Below are positions 54,702 through 64,000 of a stretch of DNA of 64,000 bases, in pieces (within the stretch, counting starts at the first letter, position 1; each line of letters starts with the position of its first letter). A program made the translations under genes and the position numbers. The notes under the pieces are model-generated. The model saw nothing but the letters and a program-made list of their open reading frames with translations, ran no database searches and was not told the DNA's origin. Source of the stretch: an uncultured Alphaproteobacteria bacterium. GTDB lineage: Bacteria > Pseudomonadota > Alphaproteobacteria > UBA6615. The DNA lies in the NCBI GenBank assembly GCA_943787745.1, contig CALSNJ010000002.1, positions 372,001 through 436,000 of the forward strand. Direction: 5' to 3'.

Positions 54702-55713
54702 TTTCTGGTGGTCCTATGCATGGCCGACACTCTGGATCGTGATCCAGATTCTGTTCCTTGTCGTTCCGTTGCTGATTGTCGTGGCCTATCTGACTTATGC
54801 CGAACGCAAGGTCATCGGCCTGATGCAGCTGCGGATGGGGCCCAACGTGGTTGGGCCGTTCGGTCTGCTTCAGCCGTTTGCCGATGCTCTGAAGCTTATG
54901 ACCAAGGAGCTCATCATCCCGACAGGCGCGAACCGCGTCGTGTTCCTGATGGCTCCGATGTTGACCTTTGTCCTGGCGATGGTCGGATGGGCTGTGATCC
55001 CGGTCAGTGAAGGCTGGGTAATCTCCGATATCAATGTTGGTGTGCTTTACCTGTTTGCGATCAGTTCGCTGGGCGTCTACGGCATCATCATGGCCGGCTG
55101 GGCCTCGAACTCGAAGTATCCGTTTCTGGGCGCGCTGCGCTCGGCGGCGCAGATGGTGTCTTATGAAGTCTCCATTGGATTTGTCATCATCACCGTGTTG
55201 CTCGCGGTTGGTTCGCTGAACCTGACCGATATCGTGTTGGCGCAGAAGAATCTCTGGTTCTTTATTCCGCTCCTGCCGATGTTCATTGTCTTTGTGATTT
55301 CTGCACTCGCTGAGACCAATCGGGCGCCGTTTGATCTTCCAGAAGCCGAGGCGGAACTGGTGACGGGCTACAATGTCGAATATTCGGCGATGGCCTTCGC
55401 ACTCTTCTTCCTCGGAGAATACGCGAACATGGTCCTGATGAGCGGGATGACCGTCATCCTGTTCCTGGGGGGCTGGTTGCCGCCATTCGATATCGCGATC
55501 CTGAACTGGATCCCGGGCGTTGTGTGGTTCTCCCTCAAGGTTTCCCTGATCTTGTTTGTCTTCCTCTGGGTACGCGCGACGCTGCCGCGTTATCGTTACG
55601 ACCAGTTGATGCGTCTCGGTTGGAAGGTATTTCTGCCACTTTCCCTCGGCTGGGTCGTTATCACCGCCGGTGCCATTGTCCTGTTCGGCTGGTACCCCGG
55701 AATTGTGAATTAG
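54694..55713 (+). CDS. nuoH: NADH-quinone oxidoreductase subunit H
   Basis: The 339-residue membrane subunit that forms the quinone channel and links the two arms. Eight hydrophobic segments are seen, with the conserved loops [20 protein letters not shown] and [26 protein letters not shown]. The ATG at 54694 gives [11 protein letters not shown]; an earlier in-frame ATG at 54673 would extend into nuoG. Eight-base overlap with nuoG. Confidence 0.97.
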   Translation: MVDFWWSYAWPTLWIVIQILFLVVPLLIVVAYLTYAERKVIGLMQLRMGPNVVGPFGLLQPFADALKLMTKELIIPTGANRVVFLMAPMLTFVLAMVGWAVIPVSEGWVISDINVGVLYLFAISSLGVYGIIMAGWASNSKYPFLGALRSAAQMVSYEVSIGFVIITVLLAVGSLNLTDIVLAQKNLWFFIPLLPMFIVFVISALAETNRAPFDLPEAEAELVTGYNVEYSAMAFALFFLGEYANMVLMSGMTVILFLGGWLPPFDIAILNWIPGVVWFSLKVSLILFVFLWVRATLPRYRYDQLMRLGWKVFLPLSLGWVVITAGAIVLFGWYPGIVN

Positions 55714-55732
55714 GCGCGGAGAGGATACGGAT

Positions 55733-56221
55733 ATGGCATTGCTCGACCGCACCGCACGCTCGCTTCTCCTGCTGGAGATTGCATCGGGTATGTGGCTGAC
55801 CCTGAAATACTTTTTCAAGGCAAAGGTCACGATCAATTACCCCTATGAGAAAGGCCCGATCAGCCCGCGCTTCCGGGGTGAACATGCCTTGCGTCGTTAT
55901 CCGAACGGGGAAGAGCGGTGCATTGCCTGCAAATTGTGTGAAGCGATTTGCCCAGCTCAGGCCATTACGATCGAAGCCGAGCCCCGCGAAGACAATTCGC
56001 GGCGCACCACGCGTTACGATATCGATATGACGAAGTGCATTTATTGCGGCTTCTGTCAGGAAGCATGTCCGGTGGATGCCATCGTCGAAGGGCCAAACTT
56101 TGAGTTTGCAACCGAAACCCGCGAAGAGCTGATGTACGACAAGGACAAGCTTTTGTTGAACGGTGATCGCTGGGAATCCGAGATCGCAATGGCGCTCGCC
56201 GCCGATGCGCCATATCGCTAG
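55733..56221 (+). CDS. nuoI: NADH-quinone oxidoreductase subunit I
   Basis: The 162-residue TYKY subunit with two 4Fe-4S clusters (N6a and N6b), ligated by [16 protein letters not shown] and [16 protein letters not shown]. Length is standard. The N-terminal amphipathic helix [29 protein letters not shown] contacts the membrane. It is 19 bases after nuoH. Confidence 0.98.
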   Translation: MALLDRTARSLLLLEIASGMWLTLKYFFKAKVTINYPYEKGPISPRFRGEHALRRYPNGEERCIACKLCEAICPAQAITIEAEPREDNSRRTTRYDIDMTKCIYCGFCQEACPVDAIVEGPNFEFATETREELMYDKDKLLLNGDRWESEIAMALAADAPYR

Positions 56222-56241
56222 GCCGACCGGGGGGATTTGAC

Positions 56242-56856
56242 ATGATTATTCAAGCTCTTGCTTTCTATCTCTTCGCCGCTGTCGCTGTTGCATCTGGCGT
56301 GATGGTGATTTCGGCACGCAATCCGGTGCATTCGGTGTTGTTTCTGATCCTGGCTTTTTTCAATTCCGCGGGATTGTTCATCCTGATCGGCGCCGAGTTC
56401 CTCGCGATGATCCTTGTCGTGGTATATGTGGGCGCGGTTGCGGTGCTGTTCCTGTTCGTCGTTATGATGCTCGACATCAACTTCGCGGAAATGCGGGAAG
56501 GGTTCCTCCAGTATCTGCCCATCGGCGCGCTGATCGGGATCATTCTGGCTGCTGAACTTATTCTCGTGTTTGGAAGCTGGGTGGTTTCTCCGGAAGCTGC
56601 GCAGGTCTTGACGGCACCAGCATTGCCTGCCGGCGACCTGACCAACACCCATGCGCTCGGCAACATTATCTATACCGAGTACATTTACTTGTTTCAGTCA
56701 GCTGGTCTGGTTCTTCTCGTCGCCATGATTGGCGCGATTGTCCTGACCCTGCGCCACCGTCCGGATGTCCGTCGTCAGAAGATCAGTGATCAGGTTGAGC
56801 GCAAGCGCGAAGATGTGATCGAGATTCGCGACATTCCGACAGGGAGTGGTGTGTGA
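56242..56856 (+). CDS. nuoJ: NADH-quinone oxidoreductase subunit J
   Basis: The 204-residue membrane subunit with five predicted helices; the third contains the pi-bulge region around [21 protein letters not shown]. It works with NuoA and NuoK in the proton-channel relay. Its C-terminus is hydrophilic ([16 protein letters not shown]). Its TGA overlaps the nuoK start. Confidence 0.97.
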   Translation: MIIQALAFYLFAAVAVASGVMVISARNPVHSVLFLILAFFNSAGLFILIGAEFLAMILVVVYVGAVAVLFLFVVMMLDINFAEMREGFLQYLPIGALIGIILAAELILVFGSWVVSPEAAQVLTAPALPAGDLTNTHALGNIIYTEYIYLFQSAGLVLLVAMIGAIVLTLRHRPDVRRQKISDQVERKREDVIEIRDIPTGSGV

Positions 56857-57167
56857 TGCTCGAAATCGGCCTTGCTCATTACCTGACCGTCAGCGCGATC
56901 CTTTTTACGCTGGGCATCTTTGGCATTTTTCTAAATCGGAAGAACGTCATCATTATCCTGATGTCGATCGAACTGATGTTGCTCTCGGTCAACATCAACT
57001 TCATCGCATTCTCTGCGCATCTTGGCGATCTGGTGGGTCAGGTGTTTGCGTTGTTCGTTCTGACCGTTGCCGCTGCTGAAGCTGCGATCGGCCTGGCGAT
57101 CCTTGTCGTCTACTTCCGTAACCGCGGTTCTATCGCGGTGGAAGACATCAACATGATGAAGGGCTAA
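56856..57167 (+). CDS. nuoK: NADH-quinone oxidoreductase subunit K
   Basis: The 103-residue three-helix subunit related to MrpC. The membrane glutamates are present in [12 protein letters not shown] and [15 protein letters not shown] choose the ATG at 56856 (TGATG overlap with nuoJ); the GTG three bases earlier would add one residue. nuoL begins seven bases after its stop. Confidence 0.96.
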   Translation: MLEIGLAHYLTVSAILFTLGIFGIFLNRKNVIIILMSIELMLLSVNINFIAFSAHLGDLVGQVFALFVLTVAAAEAAIGLAILVVYFRNRGSIAVEDINMMKG

Positions 57168-57174
57168 GCGGGAT

Positions 57175-59100
57175 ATGATCGAACTTGCGATCTTTCTGCC
57201 GCTGATTGGCGGTGTTATTGCCGGTGTGTTTGGCACCCGTATGGGCGACCGGGCTTCGCAGCTTGTCACCACGGTGCCTATGCTGATAGCTGCCACCTTG
57301 TCCTGTTATCTGCTCTGGGATGTTGGTCTGCAGGGCAACGAACGGACCATCCAATTGTTCACCTGGATTGATTCGGGGGCCTTGGAGCTGAACTGGGCGC
57401 TTCGTTTCGACACGCTGACTGCGGTTATGGTTTTCGTGGTCAACGTCGTGTCATCGATGGTTCATGTCTATTCGATTGGCTACATGTCTCATGACGCGCA
57501 CAAGCCGCGGTTCATGGCGTATCTGAGCCTTTTCACCTTCTTCATGCTTTCGCTGGTAACCGCCGATAACTTCGTCCAGATGTTCTTCGGTTGGGAAGGT
57601 GTCGGCTTGATGTCCTATCTGCTGATCGGCTTCTGGCATGACCGGCCATCTGCCAATGCCGCGGCGATCAAGGCATTCGTGGTCAACCGCGTTGGCGACT
57701 TCGGGTTCATGCTCGGCATCCTTGGCGTGTTCTTTGTCTTTGGTACGCTCGACTTCGATGCCGTGTTCAAGGCCGTACCGGATGTTGCCGGTCAGTCCTT
57801 TGAATTCCTGGGTATGGATGTCGATATTCTGACGACGATTTGTCTGCTTCTGTTCATCGGCGCCATGGGCAAGTCGGCGCAGATTGGTCTTCACACATGG
57901 CTGCCTGATGCCATGGAGGGCCCAACGCCGGTTTCGGCTCTTATTCATGCGGCTACGATGGTCACCGCGGGCGTGTTCATGGTGGCCCGGCTTTCACCGA
58001 TGTTTGAGTTTGCGCCGATCGCGCTGTCAGTGGTGGTGCTCATAGGTGGCACAACAGCCTTCTTTGCCGCGACCATCGGCCTGACCCAGCACGATATTAA
58101 ACGCGTGATCGCCTATTCGACCTGTTCACAGCTCGGCTACATGTTTTTTGCACTGGGTGTGGGCGCTTACCCGGCAGCGATTTTTCATCTGATGACCCAT
58201 GCCTTCTTCAAGGCCTTGCTCTTCCTGGGGGCGGGCAGCGTGATTCACGGGATGGATGACGAGCAGGACATGCGCAAGATGGGTGGTCTGTTCTCCAAGA
58301 TGAAGGTGACTGCAGTTCTTATGTGGATCGGCAGCCTGGCATTGGCGGGTGTGCCGTTCTTTGCCGGGTTCTACTCGAAGGATATGATCCTCGAATCCGC
58401 ATTTGCGGCGCATACCGGACTGGGCATGTATGCCTTCTGGGCGGGTATTGCTGCGGCTCTGATGACCGCGTTCTATTCCTGGCGACTGCTGTTCCTGACC
58501 TTCCATGGACGTACGCGCGCGGATGATCATACCTTTGACCACGCTCATGAATCGCCGCCCGTCATGATTGCGCCGTTGCTGGTGCTTGCACTTGGTGCAG
58601 TGTTCTCAGGCTATCTCGCCAAGGAATACTTCGTCGGTCATGACATGAACGAATTCTGGGGTGGGTCTATCCTGATGCTTCACAACATCATTGAGGAAGC
58701 CCATCACGTGCCATTCTGGGTCAAGAAGCTCCCGATCCTTGTTGGTGTCATCGGCATTTTCGCGGCCTTCGTGATGTACATTCTGAAACCGAACTGGCCG
58801 GCAGCTTTCGTGGCTCGCATTCGTCCCGTGCACACCTTTGTTTACAATAAGTGGTTCTTTGACGAACTTTATGACCGCGTGTTCGTGCGCCCTTCATTTG
58901 TTCTGGGACGCGGGCTCTGGAAATCAGGCGATGGTGCGGTTATCGACGGGGTTGGCCCCGACGGGATTGCTGCGGCGACCCGAAATCTGGCCGGACGCGC
59001 CAGCCGACTTCAGTCGGGTTTTGTTTATCACTATGCCTTTGCGATGCTGATCGGGCTGGTCCTTCTTGCGACCTGGTTCCTGTTCGGGTTCTTCCGGTAG
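57175..59100 (+). CDS. nuoL: NADH-quinone oxidoreductase subunit L
   Basis: The 641-residue antiporter-like proton pump with about 16 helices and the long lateral C-terminal helix. Conserved charged residues lie in FFGWEGVGLMSYLLIGFW, GKSAQIGLHTWLPDAMEGPTPVSALIHAATMVTAGV (Lys and His) and HMTHAFFKALLFLGAGSVIH-type segment near residue 340. Length is standard. The gene is intact, unlike nuoM that follows after nine bases. Confidence 0.97.
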   Translation: MIELAIFLPLIGGVIAGVFGTRMGDRASQLVTTVPMLIAATLSCYLLWDVGLQGNERTIQLFTWIDSGALELNWALRFDTLTAVMVFVVNVVSSMVHVYSIGYMSHDAHKPRFMAYLSLFTFFMLSLVTADNFVQMFFGWEGVGLMSYLLIGFWHDRPSANAAAIKAFVVNRVGDFGFMLGILGVFFVFGTLDFDAVFKAVPDVAGQSFEFLGMDVDILTTICLLLFIGAMGKSAQIGLHTWLPDAMEGPTPVSALIHAATMVTAGVFMVARLSPMFEFAPIALSVVVLIGGTTAFFAATIGLTQHDIKRVIAYSTCSQLGYMFFALGVGAYPAAIFHLMTHAFFKALLFLGAGSVIHGMDDEQDMRKMGGLFSKMKVTAVLMWIGSLALAGVPFFAGFYSKDMILESAFAAHTGLGMYAFWAGIAAALMTAFYSWRLLFLTFHGRTRADDHTFDHAHESPPVMIAPLLVLALGAVFSGYLAKEYFVGHDMNEFWGGSILMLHNIIEEAHHVPFWVKKLPILVGVIGIFAAFVMYILKPNWPAAFVARIRPVHTFVYNKWFFDELYDRVFVRPSFVLGRGLWKSGDGAVIDGVGPDGIAAATRNLAGRASRLQSGFVYHYAFAMLIGLVLLATWFLFGFFR

Positions 59101-59109
59101 GGCCGCGCT

Positions 59110-60625
59110 ATGGATTCATTCCCCATTCTCTCCCTGATCACGTTCCTGCCGCTCGTCGGCGTGGCGTTCATTCTTCTGATCCGTGGCGACGAGTTCACCG
59201 TGGCGCGGAACGCGCGTTGGGCGGCACTCTGGACGTCTCTGGCGACCTTCGTGATCAGTCTTCTGCTGTGGTTCAACTTCGACAAATCAACGGCGGACTT
59301 CCAGTTCGTCGAGAGGTTCGAATGGCTGCCCAGTCTCAACATCTCCTATCACATGGGGATCGACGGCATTTCGCTCTTCTTCGTGATCCTGTCGACCTTC
59401 CTGACACCGATCTGTGTGTTGTCTTCGTGGAAAGCCATCTCAAGTCGTGTGAAGGAATACATGATCGCGTTTCTCGTCCTCGAGACGATGATGATCGGGA
59501 CCTTTGCGGCCCTCGACTTCGTGATGTTCTACATCTTCTTCGAAGCGGTCCTGATCCCGATGTTCATCATCATCGGTGTCTGGGGTGGGCCACGTCGTGT
59601 CTACGCGGCCTTCAAGTTCTTCCTCTACACACTCGCCGGTTCGGTTTTGTTGTTGGCTGCACTGCTGACCCTGTATTTCGAGGTAGGCACCACCGATATC
59701 CCGACGCTCATTGCCTATGCCGTGCCGCCGGAAATGCAGACATGGCTGTGGCTGGCATTCTTTGCCTCCTTTGCCGTCAAAATGCCGATGTGGCCGGTCC
59801 ACACATGGCTCCCGGATGCCCATGTTGAGGCACCCACGGCCGGTTCGGTAATCCTCGCCGGTGTGTTGCTGAAAATGGGTGGCTACGGCTTCCTGCGGTT
59901 CTCACTTCCGATGCTGCCGATTGCATCCGACCTGTTTGTGCCTCTGGTCTACACATTGTCGGTTATTGCGATCATTTACACCTCGCTGGTGGCGCTGGCG
60001 CAGGAGGACATGAAAAAGCTGATCGCTTACTCGTCCGTGGCGCATATGGGTTTCGTGACCATTGGTATCTTTACGGCGACGCAGCAGGGTATCGATGGCG
60101 CGCTCTTCCAGATGCTGAGCCACGGGGTCATCTCCGCCGCGCTCTTCCTGTGCGTCGGCGTGGTTTACGATCGTGAGCACAGCCGCGAGATTGCCCATTA
60201 TGGCGGGCTGGTCGAACGCATGCCGCGTTTTGCCTTCGTCTTTCATGGTCTTCATGCTCGGTTCGATCGGATTGCCGGGGACGAGTGGGTTCGTCGGCGA
60301 ATTCCTTATTCTTGTCGGAGCATTCCAGGACAACACCTGGGTGGCCTTTTTGGCATCAACGGGCGTGATCCTTGGTGCCGCCTACATGCTCTATCTGTAT
60401 CGGCGTGTCATTTTCGGCAAGCTGGACAAGGAGCATCTCAAGCAGATTATGGATCTGGAGCCCCGGGAGATCGCGATTTTTGCACCGTTGATCGTGCTGG
60501 TGATCTGGATGGGTATTTGGCCAGATCCATTCCTGAGTGTTTTTGACGCAACAGTTTCGAACCTGTTGCAGAACTATCAATCGGCGCTTGTGTTGGGCGA
60601 TCCGTTGAACGTGGCCGGTCGTTAG
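59110..60625 (+). pseudogene. nuoM: NADH-quinone oxidoreductase subunit M, interrupted by a one-base insertion
   Basis: NuoM is a proton-pumping antiporter-like subunit. The first 377 residues are intact ([45 protein letters not shown]). At 60241-60243 one extra T shifts the frame after RFAFV, and the rest continues perfectly one base out of phase as [21 protein letters not shown] down to the stop at 60625. The repaired protein would have 504 residues, the usual length. Since complex I needs NuoM and the rest of the operon is intact, this looks like a sequence error rather than genuine inactivation. Followed 14 bases later by nuoN. Confidence 0.93.
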
Positions 60626-60639
60626 GCGAGGGACTGATT

Positions 60640-62085
60640 ATGGATATCGTTTCAGATATTGCCGTTATCCGGCCTGAGCTCTTTGTCGCGATTGCCGGCA
60701 TGGTCATGCTGATGTTCGGCGCGTTTCGCGGCGAGAGTTCGACCAAGTTTATCTACTGGCTTGGTGTCGGTGTTCTGGTCGTTGCGGGTGTTTTGGTGCT
60801 GGCTGGCCCGACGGGGACATCGCTGGCGTTCAACGCGCAGTTCGTGGTCGATGATTTCGCTGTCTTTGTGAAGGTCTTGCTGCTTATCGGAGCCGCATTG
60901 GCCCTCATTCTGGCGATGCCGTTCAATTTGCGCGAAGGTATCGATCAGTTCGAATTTCCCATTCTGATCATCTTTGCCGTGCTTGGCATGATGATGATGG
61001 TGTCTGCCAACGACTTGATGTCCCTTTATCTGGGGATTGAGCTGCAAAGTCTCTCGCTTTATGTGGTGGCGGCGATCCGACGCGATACGTTGCGATCATC
61101 CGAAGCGGGCCTGAAGTACTTTGTGCTGGGGGCCTTGAGTTCGGGCATCCTGCTCTACGGCATGTCACTGGTTTATGGCTTTGCCGGGACAACGAATTTC
61201 GAAGGTCTGGCGACCCTGTTCGCGGCTGATAGCGAAGCTTCCATCGGCGTTGTTGTCGGTCTGGTCTTCATAGCTGCTGGTCTGGCTTTCAAGGTTTCTG
61301 CGGTGCCCTTCCATATGTGGACGCCCGATGTCTACGAGGGGGCGCCAACGCCGGTCACAGCATTCTTCGCCGTGGCACCCAAGATTGCGGCCATGGCGCT
61401 GTTTGTCCGCGTGATGCTGGAGCCGTTTGGGGCCCTTGTTCTGGAATGGCAACAGGTCATCTGGTTCATCTCGCTGGCCTCCATGCTCCTGGGCTCTTTT
61501 GCAGCCATCGTTCAGACGAACATCAAACGCCTGATGGCTTATAGCTCCATTGGGCATATGGGGTTTGTACTGGTTGGGCTTGCGGCGGGCAGCGAAGAAG
61601 GTGTGACCGGAATTCTGGTCTATCTGACGATCTACCTGTTCATGAATATCGGTACCTTTGCCTGCATCCTTGCGATGCGTCGCGGCGGACGGATGGTCGA
61701 GGATATTGATTCACTGGCTGGGTTGAGCAAGACCAATCCGATGTTGGCTGGGGCACTGGCACTCTTCATGTTCTCTATGGCTGGTATTCCGCCTCTGGGT
61801 GGATTTTTTGCCAAGCTGTTTGTCTTCAGGGCTGCGATCAACGCTGAACTTTATGTTCTGGCGGTCGTCGGCCTGCTGACCAGCGTCGTCGGCGCATTCT
61901 ACTATCTGCGGATCATCAAGGTGATGTATTTCGATGAAGCTGCCGAACCTTTCGACAAGGGGCTGGGCCGAGAGATCACCGTTCTTGTGACAGTCACCGT
62001 TATCGTGACGACCTTCTTCTTCATTGGTCTGGCACCGGTTCTTTCCGGCGCTGAAGCAGCTGCGGCGGTTCTGTTCGCCGTATGA
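60640..62085 (+). CDS. nuoN: NADH-quinone oxidoreductase subunit N
   Basis: The 481-residue antiporter-like proton pump that ends the nuo set. It has about 14 helices and the conserved [15 protein letters not shown] and [32 protein letters not shown] segments. The end overlaps the birA start by four bases (ATGA), so complex I is co-translated with the biotin ligase. Confidence 0.97.
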   Translation: MDIVSDIAVIRPELFVAIAGMVMLMFGAFRGESSTKFIYWLGVGVLVVAGVLVLAGPTGTSLAFNAQFVVDDFAVFVKVLLLIGAALALILAMPFNLREGIDQFEFPILIIFAVLGMMMMVSANDLMSLYLGIELQSLSLYVVAAIRRDTLRSSEAGLKYFVLGALSSGILLYGMSLVYGFAGTTNFEGLATLFAADSEASIGVVVGLVFIAAGLAFKVSAVPFHMWTPDVYEGAPTPVTAFFAVAPKIAAMALFVRVMLEPFGALVLEWQQVIWFISLASMLLGSFAAIVQTNIKRLMAYSSIGHMGFVLVGLAAGSEEGVTGILVYLTIYLFMNIGTFACILAMRRGGRMVEDIDSLAGLSKTNPMLAGALALFMFSMAGIPPLGGFFAKLFVFRAAINAELYVLAVVGLLTSVVGAFYYLRIIKVMYFDEAAEPFDKGLGREITVLVTVTVIVTTFFFIGLAPVLSGAEAAAAVLFAV

Positions 62086-62846
62086 TGCGACACCCACAGG
62101 TGCCAGCCGGGTGCCAGCTGATTGCATATAAGAGCCTCGGCAGCACAAATGAAGAAGCGCGGCGGCTTGCCGAAGAGGGAGCACCAGACCGCACCGTCGT
62201 CTGGGCCGAAGAACAAACCTCGGGCCGCGGTCGCCACGGGCGCAACTGGTCTTCACCTCCGGGCAATCTCTACCATTCAATTATCTGTCGCCCCGGGTGT
62301 CCCGTTGCCATGGCACCCCAGCTGGGGTTCGTTGTCGGTGTTGCTATGGCGGGTGCTATTCGCGCCCTGTCGGATATCCCGGTTGTCCTAAAGTGGCCGA
62401 ACGACTTGCTCGTAAAAGGCAAGAAGGTATCCGGGCTGCTCCTCGAAAGTACCGATGATGGCCGCGGCGGAGTGTCCTGGGTGATCGCTGGTATCGGGGT
62501 AAATTTGGAGAACCATCCTGAAATGCTTCCCGATGCTGGCAATCTCCGGTCGTTCGGGGCGAAGTTTTCCGTGGAAGACCTGATCGAGGCATTCTTGCCG
62601 CGTTTGTTTGATCTGGTCGATGCATGGAACCGTGATGGGTTTGCACCCATTCGAGCTCAATGGAATGAACTGGCCTTGCCGTTTGGCACCGAGATTTCGG
62701 TTAAATTGCCCGATCGCACACTGAGTGGGCGTTTCGAGGGTGTTGATGCGTCAGGAAACATGGCTGTGCGTCATGACGGCGATCTTATCTACGTTGCGGC
62801 CGGGGATGTTTTCCCGCTAAGCAGTGCCGCAACAGGAGTTTTGTGA
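62082..62846 (+). CDS. birA: Biotin--[acetyl-CoA-carboxylase] ligase, no regulatory domain
   Basis: The 254-residue enzyme attaches biotin to AccB. The catalytic motifs are [17 protein letters not shown] and [20 protein letters not shown], with the C-terminal SH3-like domain. There is no N-terminal helix-turn-helix, so this is the monofunctional type that does not repress the bio genes. It starts with two consecutive ATGs in the ATGA overlap with nuoN. The adjacent coaX overlaps it by a base or four. Confidence 0.95.
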   Translation: MMRHPQVPAGCQLIAYKSLGSTNEEARRLAEEGAPDRTVVWAEEQTSGRGRHGRNWSSPPGNLYHSIICRPGCPVAMAPQLGFVVGVAMAGAIRALSDIPVVLKWPNDLLVKGKKVSGLLLESTDDGRGGVSWVIAGIGVNLENHPEMLPDAGNLRSFGAKFSVEDLIEAFLPRLFDLVDAWNRDGFAPIRAQWNELALPFGTEISVKLPDRTLSGRFEGVDASGNMAVRHDGDLIYVAAGDVFPLSSAATGVL

Positions 62847-63619
62847 TGCTGCTTGCCGTTGATTGTGGAAACACCAACACCGTTTTTGCTGTGTTTGAAG
62901 GTGATGTGCAGCGTGGCCAATGGCGTATTTCGACCCAGGCCCAGCGCACAGCTGATGAATATGCCGTTTGGCTCACCCAGCTGATGTCCTTGAAGGGCCT
63001 CGCGGTTGGTGACATCAAACAGGCGATCGTGACGACGGTTGTTCCCGGAACCCGGCGTAATTTGGGGAGTTTGCTGGAAGAGCATTTTGGCGTGACGCCG
63101 CATGTTGTCCGTGATTCGAATGTGGACCTGGGAATCAAGGTGTTGATCGACCGGCCCGAACAGGCGGGCGCGGACCGTCTTGTTGCCGCGGTGGGGGCGC
63201 ATTTGCGATACCCCGGAGACCTGATCGTGATCGATTTTGGTACAGCAACGACGTTCGATGTGATTGACGCCAGCGGTAATTTTCGCGGTGGCGTGATTGC
63301 ACCAGGAATCAATCTTTCGGTTGAGGCGCTTTACACAGCCGGCGCCTTATTGCCGCGGGTGAATATTGAAAAACCCGAGAAAGTGATCGGTGGGGCGACC
63401 GTCCCGGCGATGCAGTCGGGTATCTTCTGGGGTTATATATCCATGATAGAAGGTATGGTCCCGCGCATTGCGAAAGAATACGCCAAGCCGATGAAGGTGA
63501 TTGCAACAGGGGGCCTCGCGCCGCTTTTTGCCGATGTAACCGACGTCATTGACGCCACCGAGCCCGATCTCACATTGATCGGCCTCCGAGAAATTGCACG
63601 CCTCAACGGCATTGCCTGA
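62846..63619 (+). CDS. coaX: Type III pantothenate kinase
   Basis: The 257-residue CoaX phosphorylates pantothenate, the first step of CoA synthesis, and is insensitive to CoA feedback. Signatures are the phosphate-binding DCGNTNTVFAVFEG at the N-terminus, GADRLVAAVGAH, and IDFGTATTFDVID. The ATG at 62846 (TGATG overlap with birA) is preferred to the GTG three bases upstream. It is followed after 14 bases by RNase J, a widely conserved nuoN-birA-coaX-rnj neighbourhood in alphaproteobacteria. Confidence 0.95.
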   Translation: MLLAVDCGNTNTVFAVFEGDVQRGQWRISTQAQRTADEYAVWLTQLMSLKGLAVGDIKQAIVTTVVPGTRRNLGSLLEEHFGVTPHVVRDSNVDLGIKVLIDRPEQAGADRLVAAVGAHLRYPGDLIVIDFGTATTFDVIDASGNFRGGVIAPGINLSVEALYTAGALLPRVNIEKPEKVIGGATVPAMQSGIFWGYISMIEGMVPRIAKEYAKPMKVIATGGLAPLFADVTDVIDATEPDLTLIGLREIARLNGIA

Positions 63620-63633
63620 AGATTGGTTTCCCC

Positions 63634-64000
63634 ATGTCATTAGTTCCCGGTTCAGACGAAGTTCTGTTCGTACCCCTTGGTGGTACGGGCGAGATCGGTA
63701 TGAACCTCAACGTTTATGGCCATGCCGGCAAATGGATGATCATCGATTGCGGAGTCACCTTCGGTGATCCCGCATTGCCCGGCGTGGATGTGATGATGGC
63801 GGATCCGACATTCATCGAGGAACGGCGCAAGGATCTGGTCGGCATGCTGATCACGCATGCCCACGAAGACCATGTGGGGGCGGTTGCACATCTCTGGCCG
63901 CGCCTCAAATGCCCTGTTTACGCAACTGCGTTCACGGCCAAGATACTTCGCCGAAAACTTGAGGAAGCCGGGATCGCGGGCCAGGTCCCTGTCCATGAAG
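63634..64000 (+). CDS. rnj: Ribonuclease J (N-terminal part, continues beyond the window)
   Basis: The visible ~122 residues are the start of a metallo-beta-lactamase/beta-CASP ribonuclease. The opening VLFVPLGGTGEIGMNLNVYG and the metal-binding THAHEDHVGAV motif (HxHxDH) are characteristic. RNase J combines 5'-3' exo- and endonuclease activity in mRNA and rRNA processing. The window ends inside the catalytic domain. Confidence 0.95.
   Translation, partial: MSLVPGSDEVLFVPLGGTGEIGMNLNVYGHAGKWMIIDCGVTFGDPALPGVDVMMADPTFIEERRKDLVGMLITHAHEDHVGAVAHLWPRLKCPVYATAFTAKILRRKLEEAGIAGQVPVHE

Noticed and set aside
54619-55836. 405-codon minus-strand frame over nuoH
   Set aside because: Antisense of a membrane protein gene; product is His/Gln/Asp-rich as expected from reversed hydrophobic codons.

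Overview
The window is a stretch of an alphaproteobacterial chromosome, species not determinable from the sequence alone. The evidence is gene order: tig-clpP-clpX-lon-hupB followed by a 14-gene nuoA-N operon that runs into birA, coaX and rnj, plus a glnB-glnA pair, a 75-kDa-type NuoG, and frequent GTG/TTG starts with moderate GC. Coding density is high and many neighbours overlap by 1-4 bases.

Layout. 1-7.4 kb: the end of a xanthine dehydrogenase large subunit, an outer-membrane barrel, typA, a cold-shock protein with a long leader, a CmcJ-like oxygenase, a BLUF photoreceptor and two alpha/beta hydrolases on the minus strand. 7.6-9.5 kb: a NicX-like ring-cleavage dioxygenase coupled to a formamidase-like hydrolase. 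9.68-11.16 kb: an IS3-family insertion sequence that has cut an Hpt phosphotransfer gene. 11.5-17.6 kb: a catabolic cluster of unknown substrate (MDR oxidoreductase, FAH, acyl-CoA dehydrogenase, VOC protein, glutathionyl-hydroquinone reductase-like GST, PcaC-like protein). 17.7-24.9 kb: a duplicated pentapeptide-repeat protein, DUF3237, a lone Lrp ligand-binding domain, an RhlE helicase, a bacterial O-GlcNAc-transferase homologue, a frameshifted hydrolase and a lipoprotein. 25-32 kb: parE, a thioesterase/secreted protein/double-DUF427 operon, glnA and glnB behind a sigma-54 promoter, and an aminotransferase. 32.2-36.6 kb: an aminotransferase-fold pseudoenzyme with an acidic tail, tRNA-His, a small protein built from four Cys-rich repeats, and nnrDE. 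36.7-43.7 kb: tRNA-Leu, trigger factor, ClpP, ClpX, Lon and HU. 43.8-47.7 kb: three accessory genes between tRNA-Val and tRNA-Asp. 48-64 kb: complex I, then biotin ligase, pantothenate kinase and the start of RNase J.

Three genes (the hydrolase at 23.6 kb, clpX and nuoM) each carry one single-base indel. ClpX and NuoM are normally intact, so sequencing or assembly error is the leading explanation and their annotation here is of the repaired gene.

The best candidates for something undescribed are the four-repeat cysteine-rich peptide gene at 34522-34845, which looks like a repeated-core or metal-binding peptide with no recognisable partner enzymes, and the aminotransferase-fold protein at 32241-34043, in which the PLP lysine and both key arginines are replaced and a long disordered acidic tail has been added.
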